Source of the DNA: Salinicola corii
GTDB lineage: Bacteria; Pseudomonadota; Gammaproteobacteria; Pseudomonadales; Halomonadaceae
Assembly (NCBI RefSeq): GCF_008298015.1
Contig: NZ_VTPX01000008.1
Span: 124,001-188,000, forward strand
DNA: 64,000 nucleotides
Direction: 5' to 3'
The notes beneath the pieces are model-generated. The model saw nothing but the letters and a program-made list of their open reading frames with translations, was not told where the DNA came from and ran no database searches. A program made the position numbers and the translations under genes. The first letter of the stretch is position 1. Every line of letters begins with the position of its first letter. This document shows, piece by piece, positions 34,934 to 43,383 of this stretch.

Positions 34934-34989
34934 CGTGAACTCTGGGCCGTGAACCTCGAGTCGTGAACCTTGAGCCGTGAACGTTGCGT
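34934..34989. repeat. 14-bp tandem repeat, four units
   Basis: Four consecutive units starting CGTGAAC (for example CGTGAACCTTGAGC at 34962-34975), each 14 bp, in the 107-base gap between the ABC ATPase gene and the rpiR-type gene. A degenerate fifth copy may follow. Confidence 0.85.
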
Positions 34990-35028
34990 AATCTTGACGT
35001 TGCGTGAATCTTGACACAGTGCCCGCCG

Positions 35029-35757
35029 TTACAGGACCGAGGCGATGAACTGATTCAGTTCCGGGGTCCGGGGGCGCGTGAACAACGTCTGCGGATCCCC
35101 CGATTCGTGGATGCGCCCCTGATGCATGAACACGACCCGATCACTGACGTCGCGGGCAAACTTCATCTCATGGGTGACCAGGATCAGCGTCATCCCTTCC
35201 CGGGCCAGGTCCTCGAGCACCCGCAGCACCTCACCCACCAGTTCCGGGTCAAGTGCCGAGGTTACCTCGTCGCAGAGCAGCACCTTGGGATTCATCGCCA
35301 GCGCCCGGGCGATGGCCACACGCTGCTGCTGGCCGCCGGAGAGCTGGGCCGGATAGGCGTCGACCTTCTCGGACATCCCCACCTTGGCGAGCACCGCCTC
35401 GGCAATCCGGCGTGCCTCTTCCCGGGGCGTCTGCTTGACCACCAGCGGTGCCAGCATCACGTTCTCGATCACCGTCTTGTGCGGGAACAGGTTGAAGCTC
35501 TGGAACACCATGCCGACGTTCTGGCTCAGTTCCCCCGGCGACATCGCGGTGCCGTCGAGACGCTGATCGGCCAGATGGATGGTGCCCCAGTCGTGTTGCT
35601 CGAGTTGGTTGAGGCAGCGCAGCAAGGTACTCTTGCCCGAGCCGCTGCGGCCGATGATCGACACCACCTCGCCGGCCTCGATCTCCAGATCGATGCCCTT
35701 GAGCACCTCCAGCTCACCGAAGGATTTATGCAGGTCTTTAACGGATACCAGCGCCAT
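35029..35757 (-). CDS. Polar amino-acid-type ABC transporter ATPase
   Basis: Encodes 242 residues: Walker [11 protein letters not shown]-loop [12 protein letters not shown], signature LSGGQQQR, Walker [13 protein letters not shown] and [13 protein letters not shown]. The start [14 protein letters not shown] at 35757 overlaps the permease gene by 20 bases; a longer frame to 35862 lies inside that permease. It energises the importer whose other parts are the next three genes. Its placement in the ureide region suggests a ureide, purine-derived or amino-acid substrate. Confidence 0.92.
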
Positions 35758-36394
35758 AGAGCTTTTTCTCCAGGTGACGGGCATAGCGGGACAGCGGATA
35801 GCAGAGGATGAAGTATCCGAGTGCCACCAGCGCGAAGATGGTGAAGGGAGCGAAGGCCGCATTGTTGAGCATGGTGCCGGCCTTGGTCAGTTCGACGAAG
35901 CCGATCACCGAAGCCAGCGCCGTGCCCTTGATGACCTGCACGGAGAAGCCCACGGTCGGCGGCACCGCGAGTCGCAGCGCCTGCGGCAGGATGACGTGGC
36001 GCATCGACTGCAGATAGTTCAGCCCGAGCACGCGCGCGGCCTGCCACTGCCCGCTGGGGACCGCCTCGACACAGCCACGCCAGATGTCGCACAGAAAGGC
36101 ACTGGTGAAGAGCGTCAGCGCCACGCTGGCCGCGGTCCAGGCGGAGACGTCAAAGCCGAGCACGGCGGCACCGAAGTAGGCCAGAAACAGCTGCATCAAC
36201 AGCGGCGTGCCCTGAAACAGATCGACGTAGAGCCGGATCAGCCAGCGCACCGGCCACAGACCGCCCATGCGTGCGAGCGTCAATACCAGGCCGACGACGG
36301 CACCACCGGTGAAGGCGATCAGCGACAGCACGACGGTCCAGCGCCCCGCCAGCAGCAGGTTGCGCACGATGTCCCACAGCGTGAAATCGGTCAT
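35738..36394 (-). CDS. Polar amino-acid-type ABC transporter permease
   Basis: Encodes 218 residues with five membrane helices. It carries LYVDLFQGTPLLMQLFLAYF and the EAA-type loop QAARVLGLNYLQSMRHVILP. The start at 36394 (MTDFTLWDIV) overlaps the stop of the previous permease by four bases. Confidence 0.88.
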   Translation of the reverse strand: MTDFTLWDIVRNLLLAGRWTVVLSLIAFTGGAVVGLVLTLARMGGLWPVRWLIRLYVDLFQGTPLLMQLFLAYFGAAVLGFDVSAWTAASVALTLFTSAFLCDIWRGCVEAVPSGQWQAARVLGLNYLQSMRHVILPQALRLAVPPTVGFSVQVIKGTALASVIGFVELTKAGTMLNNAAFAPFTIFALVALGYFILCYPLSRYARHLEKKLYGAGIR

Positions 36395-37074
36395 GATGAC
36401 CCTCCCTGACGAAACGCGAACAGCCGCCGGCCGACGAATTCGAACGCCAGCCGCAGGCCCACCGCCAGCAGCAGATAGATCAGCGTCACTACCAGGTAGA
36501 CCTCGAAGCCGCGGAAGTTGCGCGACTGGATGAAGTTGGCGGCGTAGGTCAGATCGAACACCGAAATCTGGGAGACCACTGCAGAACCCAGCATGACGAT
36601 GATGCACTGGCTGATCAGCGATGGATAAACTCGCGAGAAGGCCGGCATCAGCACCACATGACGAAAGCTTTGCAGCCGGGAGAGGCCCAGCGCACGGGCG
36701 GCTTCATGCTGGCCTTTCAGCGTCGAATCGATCCCGGCACGCAGGATTTCGGCCGTGTAGGCGCCAAGATTCAGAATCATCGCCAGCAGCGCGGCGACGG
36801 TGGCGCTGATCGACACGCCCAGGGCCGGCAAGCCGAAGAACAGAAAGAACAGCTGCACGATGAACGGGGTATTGCGAATCACCTCGACGTAGGCACCGAG
36901 AAGGCGACTGACGATGCCAGAAGGGCCTTCCCGCGAACCATCGCGGGCATAGGCGACGACGATCGCCAGCGCGATCCCGGCGACGGTGGTGACGACGGTC
37001 AGCCAGACCGTCGTCACCAGCCCCTCGAGGATCGCGTCCGTGTAGGGCAGCAGCGTGGAGAAATCCAGAGTCAT
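36391..37074 (-). CDS. Polar amino-acid-type ABC transporter permease
   Basis: Encodes 227 residues, partner permease. It carries EVIRNTPFIVQLFFLFFGLP and the coupling loop EAARALGLSRLQSFRHVVLM. The first helix (TVWLTVVTTVAGIALAIVV) follows a short periplasmic start. It is 38 bases downstream of the binding-protein gene. Confidence 0.88.
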   Translation of the reverse strand: MTLDFSTLLPYTDAILEGLVTTVWLTVVTTVAGIALAIVVAYARDGSREGPSGIVSRLLGAYVEVIRNTPFIVQLFFLFFGLPALGVSISATVAALLAMILNLGAYTAEILRAGIDSTLKGQHEAARALGLSRLQSFRHVVLMPAFSRVYPSLISQCIIVMLGSAVVSQISVFDLTYAANFIQSRNFRGFEVYLVVTLIYLLLAVGLRLAFEFVGRRLFAFRQGGSS

Positions 37075-37112
37075 GGCGAATTATCCGTCCAGACAGAGAT
37101 CAAGCGACTCGT

Positions 37113-37922
37113 TCAGAGGTCGTCGGGCAGCGCGGTGTGGAACCACTTCTGCGACATCGACTCCAGCGTGCCGTCCTCTTTGCCTTGTTCGATCAGTTCA
37201 TTGACGCGCGTCTTCAGCACCGTGTTGTCCTGGGTCAGGCCGATGTAACAGGGCGAATTCTTGATCCGGAAGACCATGGTCGGCGCGCGCTCGGCATTGC
37301 GCTCGGCGATCTGCGCTGCCACCACGTTGCCGGTGGCGATGTAGTCGACCTGGCCGGATAGAAAAGCGGAGATCGTGGTGGCATTGTCTTCGAAGCGCTG
37401 GATCGTGGCATCGTCAGGCGCCAGATCGGAAAGCTCCATGTCCTCGACCGAACCACGAGTCACCCCGACGGTCTTGCCGGAAAGGCCGGCGGCATCGTCG
37501 ATCCGGGCGGCGTCTGGCGTGCCGAAAACACCGAGAAAGAACGGGGCGTAGGCCTCGGTAAAGTCGATCACCGCCGCGCGCTCGGGATTCTTGCCCAGGC
37601 TCGAGATCACCAGGTCGACCTTGTCGGTCTGCAGGAAGGGAATGCGATTGGCGCTGGTGACCGTCACCAGTTGCAGATCGAGCTCCATCTGATCGGCCAG
37701 ATACTGCGCCATATCGACGTCATAGCCCTGCGGCTGCAGATCGGTGCCCACCGAACCGAACGGCGGGAAATCCTGTGGAACGGCAACGCGCAGGGTGCCG
37801 CGCTGTTCGATGGTATCCAGATCGCTGGCCTGTACCGCAACGGCGGCGAGGCCAGCGGCAACGGTGCAGCAGAGTGCCAGCACGAGCTGGCGCGAGAATC
37901 GATTCTTGGCGAAAGCGAACAT
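37113..37922 (-). CDS. Polar amino-acid-type ABC transporter binding protein
   Basis: Encodes 269 residues. A signal peptide (LVLALCCTVAAGLAAVAVQA) precedes a family 3 binding fold: GTLRVAVPQDFPPFG, GYDVDMAQYLADQM, the hinge VDLVISSLGKNPERAAVIDF and DYIATGNVVAAQ. It is the first gene of the importer, with AGGAGAT ahead of its ATG. The ligand is not evident. Confidence 0.88.
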   Translation of the reverse strand: MFAFAKNRFSRQLVLALCCTVAAGLAAVAVQASDLDTIEQRGTLRVAVPQDFPPFGSVGTDLQPQGYDVDMAQYLADQMELDLQLVTVTSANRIPFLQTDKVDLVISSLGKNPERAAVIDFTEAYAPFFLGVFGTPDAARIDDAAGLSGKTVGVTRGSVEDMELSDLAPDDATIQRFEDNATTISAFLSGQVDYIATGNVVAAQIAERNAERAPTMVFRIKNSPCYIGLTQDNTVLKTRVNELIEQGKEDGTLESMSQKWFHTALPDDL

Positions 37923-38232
37923 GCCCTATCTCCTGACGAGTGCTTGTATGTTTTGTTAGAGAGGCAGAGAAACAATTGACGACTTCTCCATGGGTCGAGA
38001 AACATTTGTTTCACAGCCAGATGTAGCAAACCCGGCGCCAACTCACTCCGAATGGCGCCGATTCAGTCAGTTAGTCAGCCTTCACCGGCAGGAATAGCAC
38101 TAGCTACAGGACGATCAGGGCTATCATCCGGGCCCATCCGGTGCAACGGGCTCGTCGCACGCACCGCCAAGGCGCGCGAAATCAGAGGCGCGAAACCCGC
38201 CCCCGCATTCACCGTGTCGTGGGGTCGATCCG
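37923..38232. other. Intergenic region between ABC importer and allantoinase
   Basis: A 310-base gap, both neighbours on the minus strand. It holds the importer's probable promoter and a palindrome at 37999-38012. The remainder, towards the allantoinase stop, has no gene I can support. Confidence 0.55.
37999..38012. promoter_or_regulatory. GAAACA-TT-TGTTTC palindrome, candidate RpiR site
   Basis: Perfect 6-bp arms around two bases, 77 bases upstream of the binding-protein start. Its GAAA/TTTC character resembles sites known for several RpiR regulators. Confidence 0.5.
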
Positions 38233-39156
38233 TTACGAGGCCGGATGCACCGCCGCCCAGTGACGGGCGATATCCACACGCCGGGTTATCCACACCCGGT
38301 CGTGGGCCTCGAGATGATCGAGGAAGCGTTGCAGCGCGCGAAAGCGCCCGGGGCGGCCGACCAGGCGGCAGTGCAGGCCGATCGACAGCATCTTGGGCGT
38401 CTCCGCGCCCTCCTCGTAGAGCACGTCGAACGCGTCGCGCAGATACTGGAAGAACGGCTCGCCATGATCGAAGCCGGTCGGCGAGGCGAAGCGCATGTCG
38501 TTGGTATCCAGCGTGTAGGGCACGACAAGATGCTGATGCGTCTGGCCCTGACTGTCTTCGGCCGGCATCCAGAACGGCAGGTCGTCGCCGTAGTAGTCGC
38601 TGTCGTAGAGAAAGCCGCCCCGGTCAAGAAGCAGACGCCGGGTGTTGGGGCTGTCGCGGCCGGTGTACCAGCCCTGCGGCAGCTCACCAAAGAGCGACTG
38701 GAAGATGGCCAGCGCGCGCTCGAGATGGTCGCGCTCGACCGCTTCCGGCACGTTCTGGTAGTGAATCCAGCGGTAACCGTGACAGGCGATCTCGTGGCCC
38801 AGCGCCTTGAATGCCTGGGCCACCTCCGGATTGCGCTCCAGCGCCATGGCCACGCCGAACACCGTCAGCGGCAGGCCGCGTCGTTCGAACTCCCGCAGCA
38901 CCCGCCACACGCCGGCCCGGGATCCGTACTCGTAGATCGACTCCATGCTCAGATGGCGCGCCGGATACGCCTCCGCCCCGGCGATCTCGGAGAGGAACTG
39001 TTCGGAATGGCTATCACCGTGAAGGACGCTGTTCTCGCCGCCCTCCTCGTAGTTGAGCACGAACTGCACCGCCACGCGGGCCCGGCCCGGCCAGTCGGCC
39101 TGGGGCGGGTTGCGGCCGTAGCCGATCAGGTCGCGAGGATAGTCGGGAGAGATCAT
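38233..39156 (-). CDS. puuE: Allantoinase of the PuuE (polysaccharide-deacetylase-like) type
   Basis: Encodes 307 residues, the usual PuuE length. It begins YPRDLIGYGRNPPQADWP and carries QFVLNYEEGGENSVLHGD, ESIYEYGSRAGVWRVL and GHEIACHGYRWIHYQ, the hallmark order of metal-independent allantoinases. It opens allantoin to allantoate. The ATG at 39156 is used because the frame up to 39264 crosses the promoter and operator region. It is divergent from the allantoin racemase gene. The symbol puuE here means the purine-pathway enzyme, not a putrescine gene. Confidence 0.92.
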   Translation of the reverse strand: MISPDYPRDLIGYGRNPPQADWPGRARVAVQFVLNYEEGGENSVLHGDSHSEQFLSEIAGAEAYPARHLSMESIYEYGSRAGVWRVLREFERRGLPLTVFGVAMALERNPEVAQAFKALGHEIACHGYRWIHYQNVPEAVERDHLERALAIFQSLFGELPQGWYTGRDSPNTRRLLLDRGGFLYDSDYYGDDLPFWMPAEDSQGQTHQHLVVPYTLDTNDMRFASPTGFDHGEPFFQYLRDAFDVLYEEGAETPKMLSIGLHCRLVGRPGRFRALQRFLDHLEAHDRVWITRRVDIARHWAAVHPAS

Positions 39157-39254
39157 GCGCGGTGCCCTTTTTGTCGAGATGGCGGTCGTCGGAATGGTCT
39201 TCGTCGAATCCGTCGCTGCCAACGCCAACGGCATCGATACCGACGTCATCGATA

Positions 39255-39264
39255 TTGTATTCAA
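39255..39264. promoter_or_regulatory. TTGTATTCAA operator candidate
   Basis: One mismatch from TTGTATACAA, located between divergent allantoinase and racemase genes. Confidence 0.45.
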
Positions 39265-39268
39265 ACTC

Positions 39269-39293
39269 GGTTATTTTTGTGGACAAAATAACC
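39269..39293. promoter_or_regulatory. 25-bp inverted repeat between allantoinase and racemase genes
   Basis: GGTTATTTT (39269-39277) and AAAATAACC (39285-39293) are perfect 9-bp arms around TGTGGAC. It lies four bases from the TTGTATTCAA site and 38 bases upstream of the racemase ATG, so it may be a second regulator's operator. Confidence 0.55.
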
Positions 39294-39330
39294 GTATCGC
39301 GATTCGTCCGAGTCGCCAAGGTGCCATGCC

Positions 39331-40062
39331 ATGCAGATCCACGTCATCAACCCCAATACGACCGCCAGCATGACCGACAAGATCGGTGCCTGCGCCAACC
39401 GCGTGGCGGCGGAGCACACGCAGATCCACGTCAGTCAGCCGGACAGCGGGCCGGTATCGATCGAGAGCCACTTCGACGAGGCGGTCAGCGCCGTCGGCGT
39501 GCTGGAGGAGATTCGGCGCGGCGAAGCGCTGGGCATGGACGCCTACGTCATCGCCTGCTTCGGCGATCCGGGGCTGCTGGCGGCGCGGGAGCTGACCCGC
39601 GCACCGGTCATCGGCATCGCCGAGGCGGGCTTCCACCTGGCCGCGCTGATCAGCACCCGCTTCTCGGTGGTGACCACGCTGGCCCGCACCGCGATCATCG
39701 CCGAGCATCTGCTCGACCAGTATGGATTCCGCCACAACTGCCGGCGCGTTCGTGCCACCGACCTGCCGGTGCTGGAGCTGGAGAACCCGGCGGGCAACGC
39801 CTACCAGGCGCTGCTGGAAGAGTGCCAGCGAGCCAGGGAAGAGGACGGCATCGGCGCCATCGTGCTCGGCTGCGGCGGCATGGCGGACCTCACCGAGCGC
39901 CTCACCCATGACCTGCAGATGCCGGTGATCGAAGGCGTCAGCGCCGCGGTGAAACTGGCGGAGTCGCTGGTCTCGCTGGGCCTGGGCACCAGCAAGCACG
40001 GCGATCTCGCCTTTCCGCGGCCCAAGCCGTTCAGCGGGCGCTTCGCCGACTGGGGCGTGTAG
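39331..40062 (+). CDS. hpxA: Allantoin racemase (Asp/Glu-hydantoin racemase family)
   Basis: Encodes 243 residues. The N-terminal MQIHVINPNTTASMT and two cysteines in the expected settings, Cys76 in IACFGDPG and Cys181 in LGCGGM, match two-base racemases of the HpxA/HyuA group. Next to allantoinase it should interconvert R- and S-allantoin so that the spontaneous racemate can be fully used. The gene pair is divergent and shares the two operator candidates. Confidence 0.85.
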   Translation: MQIHVINPNTTASMTDKIGACANRVAAEHTQIHVSQPDSGPVSIESHFDEAVSAVGVLEEIRRGEALGMDAYVIACFGDPGLLAARELTRAPVIGIAEAGFHLAALISTRFSVVTTLARTAIIAEHLLDQYGFRHNCRRVRATDLPVLELENPAGNAYQALLEECQRAREEDGIGAIVLGCGGMADLTERLTHDLQMPVIEGVSAAVKLAESLVSLGLGTSKHGDLAFPRPKPFSGRFADWGV

Positions 40063-40080
40063 TCGAATCCGCTCAGCGCA

Positions 40081-40836
40081 TCAGCCAAAGATCTGCCGCA
40101 GATCCGGCGCTTCGTCGGTGCTTTCCTCGATCGACAGCGACGCCTCGATCGCCTTCAAGTGGCGCTGCATGAAGGCGACGGCGCGCTCCTCCCTGCCGGC
40201 TTCCAGCAGCGTGACCAGCTCGTCATGGTCGTGGGATTCACAGCCCAGATGCCCGGAGGCACCGTAGACGGCGAGGATCAGCGACGAGCGCGAGCAGAGC
40301 CGTTCGACGAATTCCGCCAGTGGCGTATTGCCGGAGAGCTCGGCCAGACGCTGATGGAACTGGGCGGAGAGCTGGATGGCCCGACTCTGCTCGCCGGCGC
40401 GCAGGGCCTGGCGCTCGCTCGTCGCCATCTCGCGCAGGGCCCTGGCATCCGCCGGTTGCAGCCGGCGGGACACCCAGGGCATCAGCTGGCACTCGATCAG
40501 TTGGCGAGCGGCGAACACGTCTCGCGCCTCCTCGATAGTCGGCCGACTGACGCTGGCGCCACGCCGTGGGGTCAGCGTGACCAGATACTCCAGCGCCAGG
40601 CGCTGCAAAATCTTGCGGATGCCGGTACGGCTGACACCGAACACTTCCGCCAGCGCATCCTCGCGTAGCCGCGCCCCCGGCTTGAGCCGGTGCTCGACGA
40701 TCGCCTCGCGAATCTGCTGATAGATCGTTGCATGGCGCTCGGCGCCGTCACCCGCCTTGCCCGCCCCGCGACCACGTTTCGCCTCGGCAGACTTGCTCGT
40801 ACTCGTATTGCTCGCTGCGTTCGCGCTTTTTGCCAT
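40081..40836 (-). CDS. GntR-family (FCD) regulator of the purine cluster
   Basis: Encodes 251 residues. A low-complexity Ser/Ala/Lys-rich N-terminal tail of about 35 residues precedes the winged helix (IYQQIREAIVEHRLKPGARL, FGVSRTGIRKILQRLALE). The FCD domain has FHQRLAELSGN and HDELVTLLEAG. The ATG at 40836 has GGAG upstream; a GTG at 40878 is less likely. A TTGTATACGG site lies in its upstream region. Being at the centre of the cluster, it is the best candidate to read the TTGTATACAA palindromes. Confidence 0.87.
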   Translation of the reverse strand: MAKSANAASNTSTSKSAEAKRGRGAGKAGDGAERHATIYQQIREAIVEHRLKPGARLREDALAEVFGVSRTGIRKILQRLALEYLVTLTPRRGASVSRPTIEEARDVFAARQLIECQLMPWVSRRLQPADARALREMATSERQALRAGEQSRAIQLSAQFHQRLAELSGNTPLAEFVERLCSRSSLILAVYGASGHLGCESHDHDELVTLLEAGREERAVAFMQRHLKAIEASLSIEESTDEAPDLRQIFG

Positions 40837-40889
40837 TGTCGTTCGCTCCACCCAGCGCCGGTCGCATCGATAATTCACGTTGTCATCGA

Positions 40890-40899
40890 TTGTATACGG
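40890..40899. promoter_or_regulatory. TTGTATACGG operator candidate
   Basis: Eight of ten bases of the palindrome, 53 bases upstream of the GntR start, suggesting autoregulation. Confidence 0.45.
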
Positions 40900-40935
40900 C
40901 CCGTCGCCAGATGACAGCCGCCCGGGCGCGGATGC

Positions 40936-42303
40936 TCAGCCCGCGATCAGCCGCCTGGCGCTGGCGTTGTGCCTCGCCACCATGGCATCGAGATCGTGGC
41001 CGAGCAGCTGGCCGCTTTCGACACGGCGCACACCGTTGACGATCGACAGCTCGACCTGGGGCGGCTGGCAGAACACCAGCGATGCCAGCGGGTCGTGCAG
41101 CGCGCCACCGGCCAGGGCCAGCGAGTCCAGCCGGAAGCCGATGATATCGGCGGCCTTGCCCACCGCGAGCTGGCCGATATCGTCCCGGCCCAGCACCGCA
41201 GCGCCGCCACGGGTGGCGAACCACAGCATCCGGCGCGCGGTGAATTCGCCCATGTCGCCCTGGAGCCGGCCCAGCAGCATCGCCTGGCGCGCCTCCGCCA
41301 GCAGGTGCGAGCCGTCGTTGGAGGCGCTGCCATCGACGCCGAGGCCGACTCGCATGCCGGCCCGGTGCATCGCCATCACCGGCGCGATGCCGGAACCGAG
41401 ACGCATGTTGGAGCTGGGACAGTGCGACGCGCCGCAGTAGTGGCCGCCGAGGCGCGCGATCTCGTCGGCATGCGGGTGCACCATGTGGGCGAACCAGACA
41501 TCGCTGCCGACCCAGCCGACCTGCTCGGCGTACTCCACCGGCGTGCAGCCGAAGCGCTCGCGACAGTAGGCTTCCTCGTCGCGGGTTTCGGCCAGGTGGG
41601 TATGCAGATGCACCCCGTAGTGACGGGCCAGCTCGGCGCTTGCGACCATCAATTCGCGGGAAACCGAGAACGGCGAGCAGGGCGCCACCACGATACGGGT
41701 CATCGCCCGCTCGGCGGCGTCGTGATAGCGCTCGATGGCGCGCTGGGTATCGTCGAGGATTGCCTGTTCGGTTTCGACCACGCTGTCCGGCGGCAGCCCA
41801 CCCTGGGACTCGCCCACCGACATCGAGCCCCGCGAGGCATGGAAGCGCAGGCCGAGCTCGGAGACCGCCGCGATCTGGTCGTCGATACGTGCGCCGTTGG
41901 GCCACAGGTAGGTGTGATCCGCCGCCGTGGTGCAGCCAGAGAGCAGCAGCTCCGCCGCAGCGATCTGGCTGCTGGCGTGGAGCGATTCCGGGTCGAGTCG
42001 CGCCCAGATCGGATAGTGGGTCACCAGCCAGTCGAACAGCTCGGCGTTCTGCCCCGCCGGCAGGTTGCGCGTCAGGGTCTGGTAGAAGTGATGGTGCGTG
42101 TTGACCAGCCCCGGCAGCAGCACCTGGCCGCTGGCATCGATGACCCTGTCGGCCGGCGCCTCGAGCTCGGCCGCGACCTCCTGCGCCGAGCCGATCGCGA
42201 CGATGCGGTCGTCGCTGACGAGAATGCTGGCATCGCGCAGCTCGCGCTCGGCATCGTCGAACGTCGCCACCAGTTCGGCGTTATGGATCAGGGTCGTGGT
42301 CAT
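40936..42303 (-). CDS. 8-oxoguanine deaminase (amidohydrolase)
   Basis: Encodes 455 residues. The metal motif HxH is in GLVNTHHHFYQTLTRNLP (His70, His72), followed by LHTHLAETRDEEAYC, HCPSSNMRLGSG and the metal aspartate in GLGVDGSASNDGSHLL. The length and these stretches match bacterial 8-oxoguanine deaminases more than guanine deaminase, which is shorter; atrazine-type relatives are an alternative. The product 8-oxo-xanthine is urate, feeding the neighbouring HIU hydrolase and OHCU decarboxylase steps. It overlaps the HIU hydrolase gene by one base. Confidence 0.85.
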   Translation of the reverse strand: MTTTLIHNAELVATFDDAERELRDASILVSDDRIVAIGSAQEVAAELEAPADRVIDASGQVLLPGLVNTHHHFYQTLTRNLPAGQNAELFDWLVTHYPIWARLDPESLHASSQIAAAELLLSGCTTAADHTYLWPNGARIDDQIAAVSELGLRFHASRGSMSVGESQGGLPPDSVVETEQAILDDTQRAIERYHDAAERAMTRIVVAPCSPFSVSRELMVASAELARHYGVHLHTHLAETRDEEAYCRERFGCTPVEYAEQVGWVGSDVWFAHMVHPHADEIARLGGHYCGASHCPSSNMRLGSGIAPVMAMHRAGMRVGLGVDGSASNDGSHLLAEARQAMLLGRLQGDMGEFTARRMLWFATRGGAAVLGRDDIGQLAVGKAADIIGFRLDSLALAGGALHDPLASLVFCQPPQVELSIVNGVRRVESGQLLGHDLDAMVARHNASARRLIAG

Positions 42304-42665
42304 CAGCTACCCCGGTACGTCGAGTAGCTGTACGGCGATAACAACAACGGCACGTGATAATGCTCGTCGGGAGAGTCGACGATGAACTGCAACGGAATCC
42401 GGTCGAGAAAACGTCCAGAGAATTGCTGATCCGCGCCCAAATAGTCACCAGCGTAAAACAGCAACTCGTAGACGCCGGCGGTGAAGTCGTCGCCCTCGAG
42501 CAGCGGTGCATCGCAGCGTCCGTCGGCATTGGTCTTCACATCGGCCAGGCGCAGGCGAGTCCCGCCCTCCAGCCGATGGAGTTCGATGCGCAGATCGCCG
42601 GCAGGGCGACCGCGCGCCGTGTCCAGCACGTGGGTGGTCAGATAGCCTTTGGCTGTATCGCTCAT
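42303..42665 (-). CDS. uraH: 5-hydroxyisourate hydrolase (transthyretin-like)
   Basis: Encodes 120 residues. The transthyretin-like fold is marked by LTTHVLDTARGRPAGDLRIE near the N-terminus, an internal RIPLQFIVDSPDEHYHVPLL and the C-terminal tetrapeptide YRGS that defines the family active site. It converts 5-hydroxyisourate to OHCU. Its start is divergent from uraD across the best TTTGTATACAAA palindrome. Confidence 0.95.
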   Translation of the reverse strand: MSDTAKGYLTTHVLDTARGRPAGDLRIELHRLEGGTRLRLADVKTNADGRCDAPLLEGDDFTAGVYELLFYAGDYLGADQQFSGRFLDRIPLQFIVDSPDEHYHVPLLLSPYSYSTYRGS

Positions 42666-42744
42666 GATGACCTCGGTCGGATGGGGGATCGCCCGAAATC
42701 GGTGGATTGCCGGGCGTACGAAGCGTTAGCCTCATTCAAGTTGG

Positions 42745-42756
42745 TTTGTATACAAA
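42745..42756. promoter_or_regulatory. TTTGTATACAAA operator
   Basis: Perfect 12-bp palindrome midway between the divergent uraH and uraD starts; the best match to the local motif. Confidence 0.65.
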
Positions 42757-42773
42757 GGTCAATCGGAGGCCTC

Positions 42774-43313
42774 ATGACAACGCGACTTCTCACGCCCAGG
42801 CCCAGCCAACTGGCGCGCGACGCATTCATCGATCGCTATGGCGATATCTACGAACACTCGCCATGGATTGCGGCGCAGGCCTGGGAGCTGGGTCTCGACG
42901 CAGCACAGGACACACCCGCCGGGCTAGCCGAGCGGCTGCGCGAGCAGGTCGACGCGGCCTCGGCCGAGGCCCAGCTGGCGCTGATCCGGGCCCATCCCGA
43001 CCTGGCCGGCAAGGCAGCGATCGGCGGCGAGCTGACCGACGACTCCCGCTCGGAACAGGCCGGCGCCGGACTGGACCAGTGCACCCCGGAGGAGTTCGCG
43101 CGTTTCGAGCGGCTCAACCAGGCCTACCGCGATCGGTTCGACTTCCCGTTCGTCATCGCCGTGCGCGGACTCGACCGCTACGCGATTCTGGCAGCTTTCG
43201 AGACTCGCCTGGGCCATATCCGGGAACAGGAGCGCCGGACCGCCATCGAGCAGATCCACCGGATTGCGCGACTGCGGCTGGAACAGCGCGCGACCGAAAG
43301 TCGTAGCCGATAG
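42774..43313 (+). CDS. uraD: OHCU decarboxylase
   Basis: Encodes 179 residues from an ATG with GGAGG upstream. The catalytic histidine is in IRAHPDLAGKAA, followed by LTDDSRSEQAGAGLDQC and FPFVIAVRG. It decarboxylates 2-oxo-4-hydroxy-4-carboxy-5-ureidoimidazoline to S-allantoin, completing urate breakdown with uraH. The urate-oxidising enzyme itself is not in the window. Confidence 0.94.
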   Translation: MTTRLLTPRPSQLARDAFIDRYGDIYEHSPWIAAQAWELGLDAAQDTPAGLAERLREQVDAASAEAQLALIRAHPDLAGKAAIGGELTDDSRSEQAGAGLDQCTPEEFARFERLNQAYRDRFDFPFVIAVRGLDRYAILAAFETRLGHIREQERRTAIEQIHRIARLRLEQRATESRSR

Positions 43314-43383
43314 CGCACAGACACCACGGGATCGAGCGGTTATCCTGAGCGCCTGATATGGGCGGACACGAGAGCGGCGACGG

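Noticed and set aside
34934-34989. CRISPR array
   Set aside because: Units are 14 bp, directly adjacent, with no spacers and no cas genes nearby.
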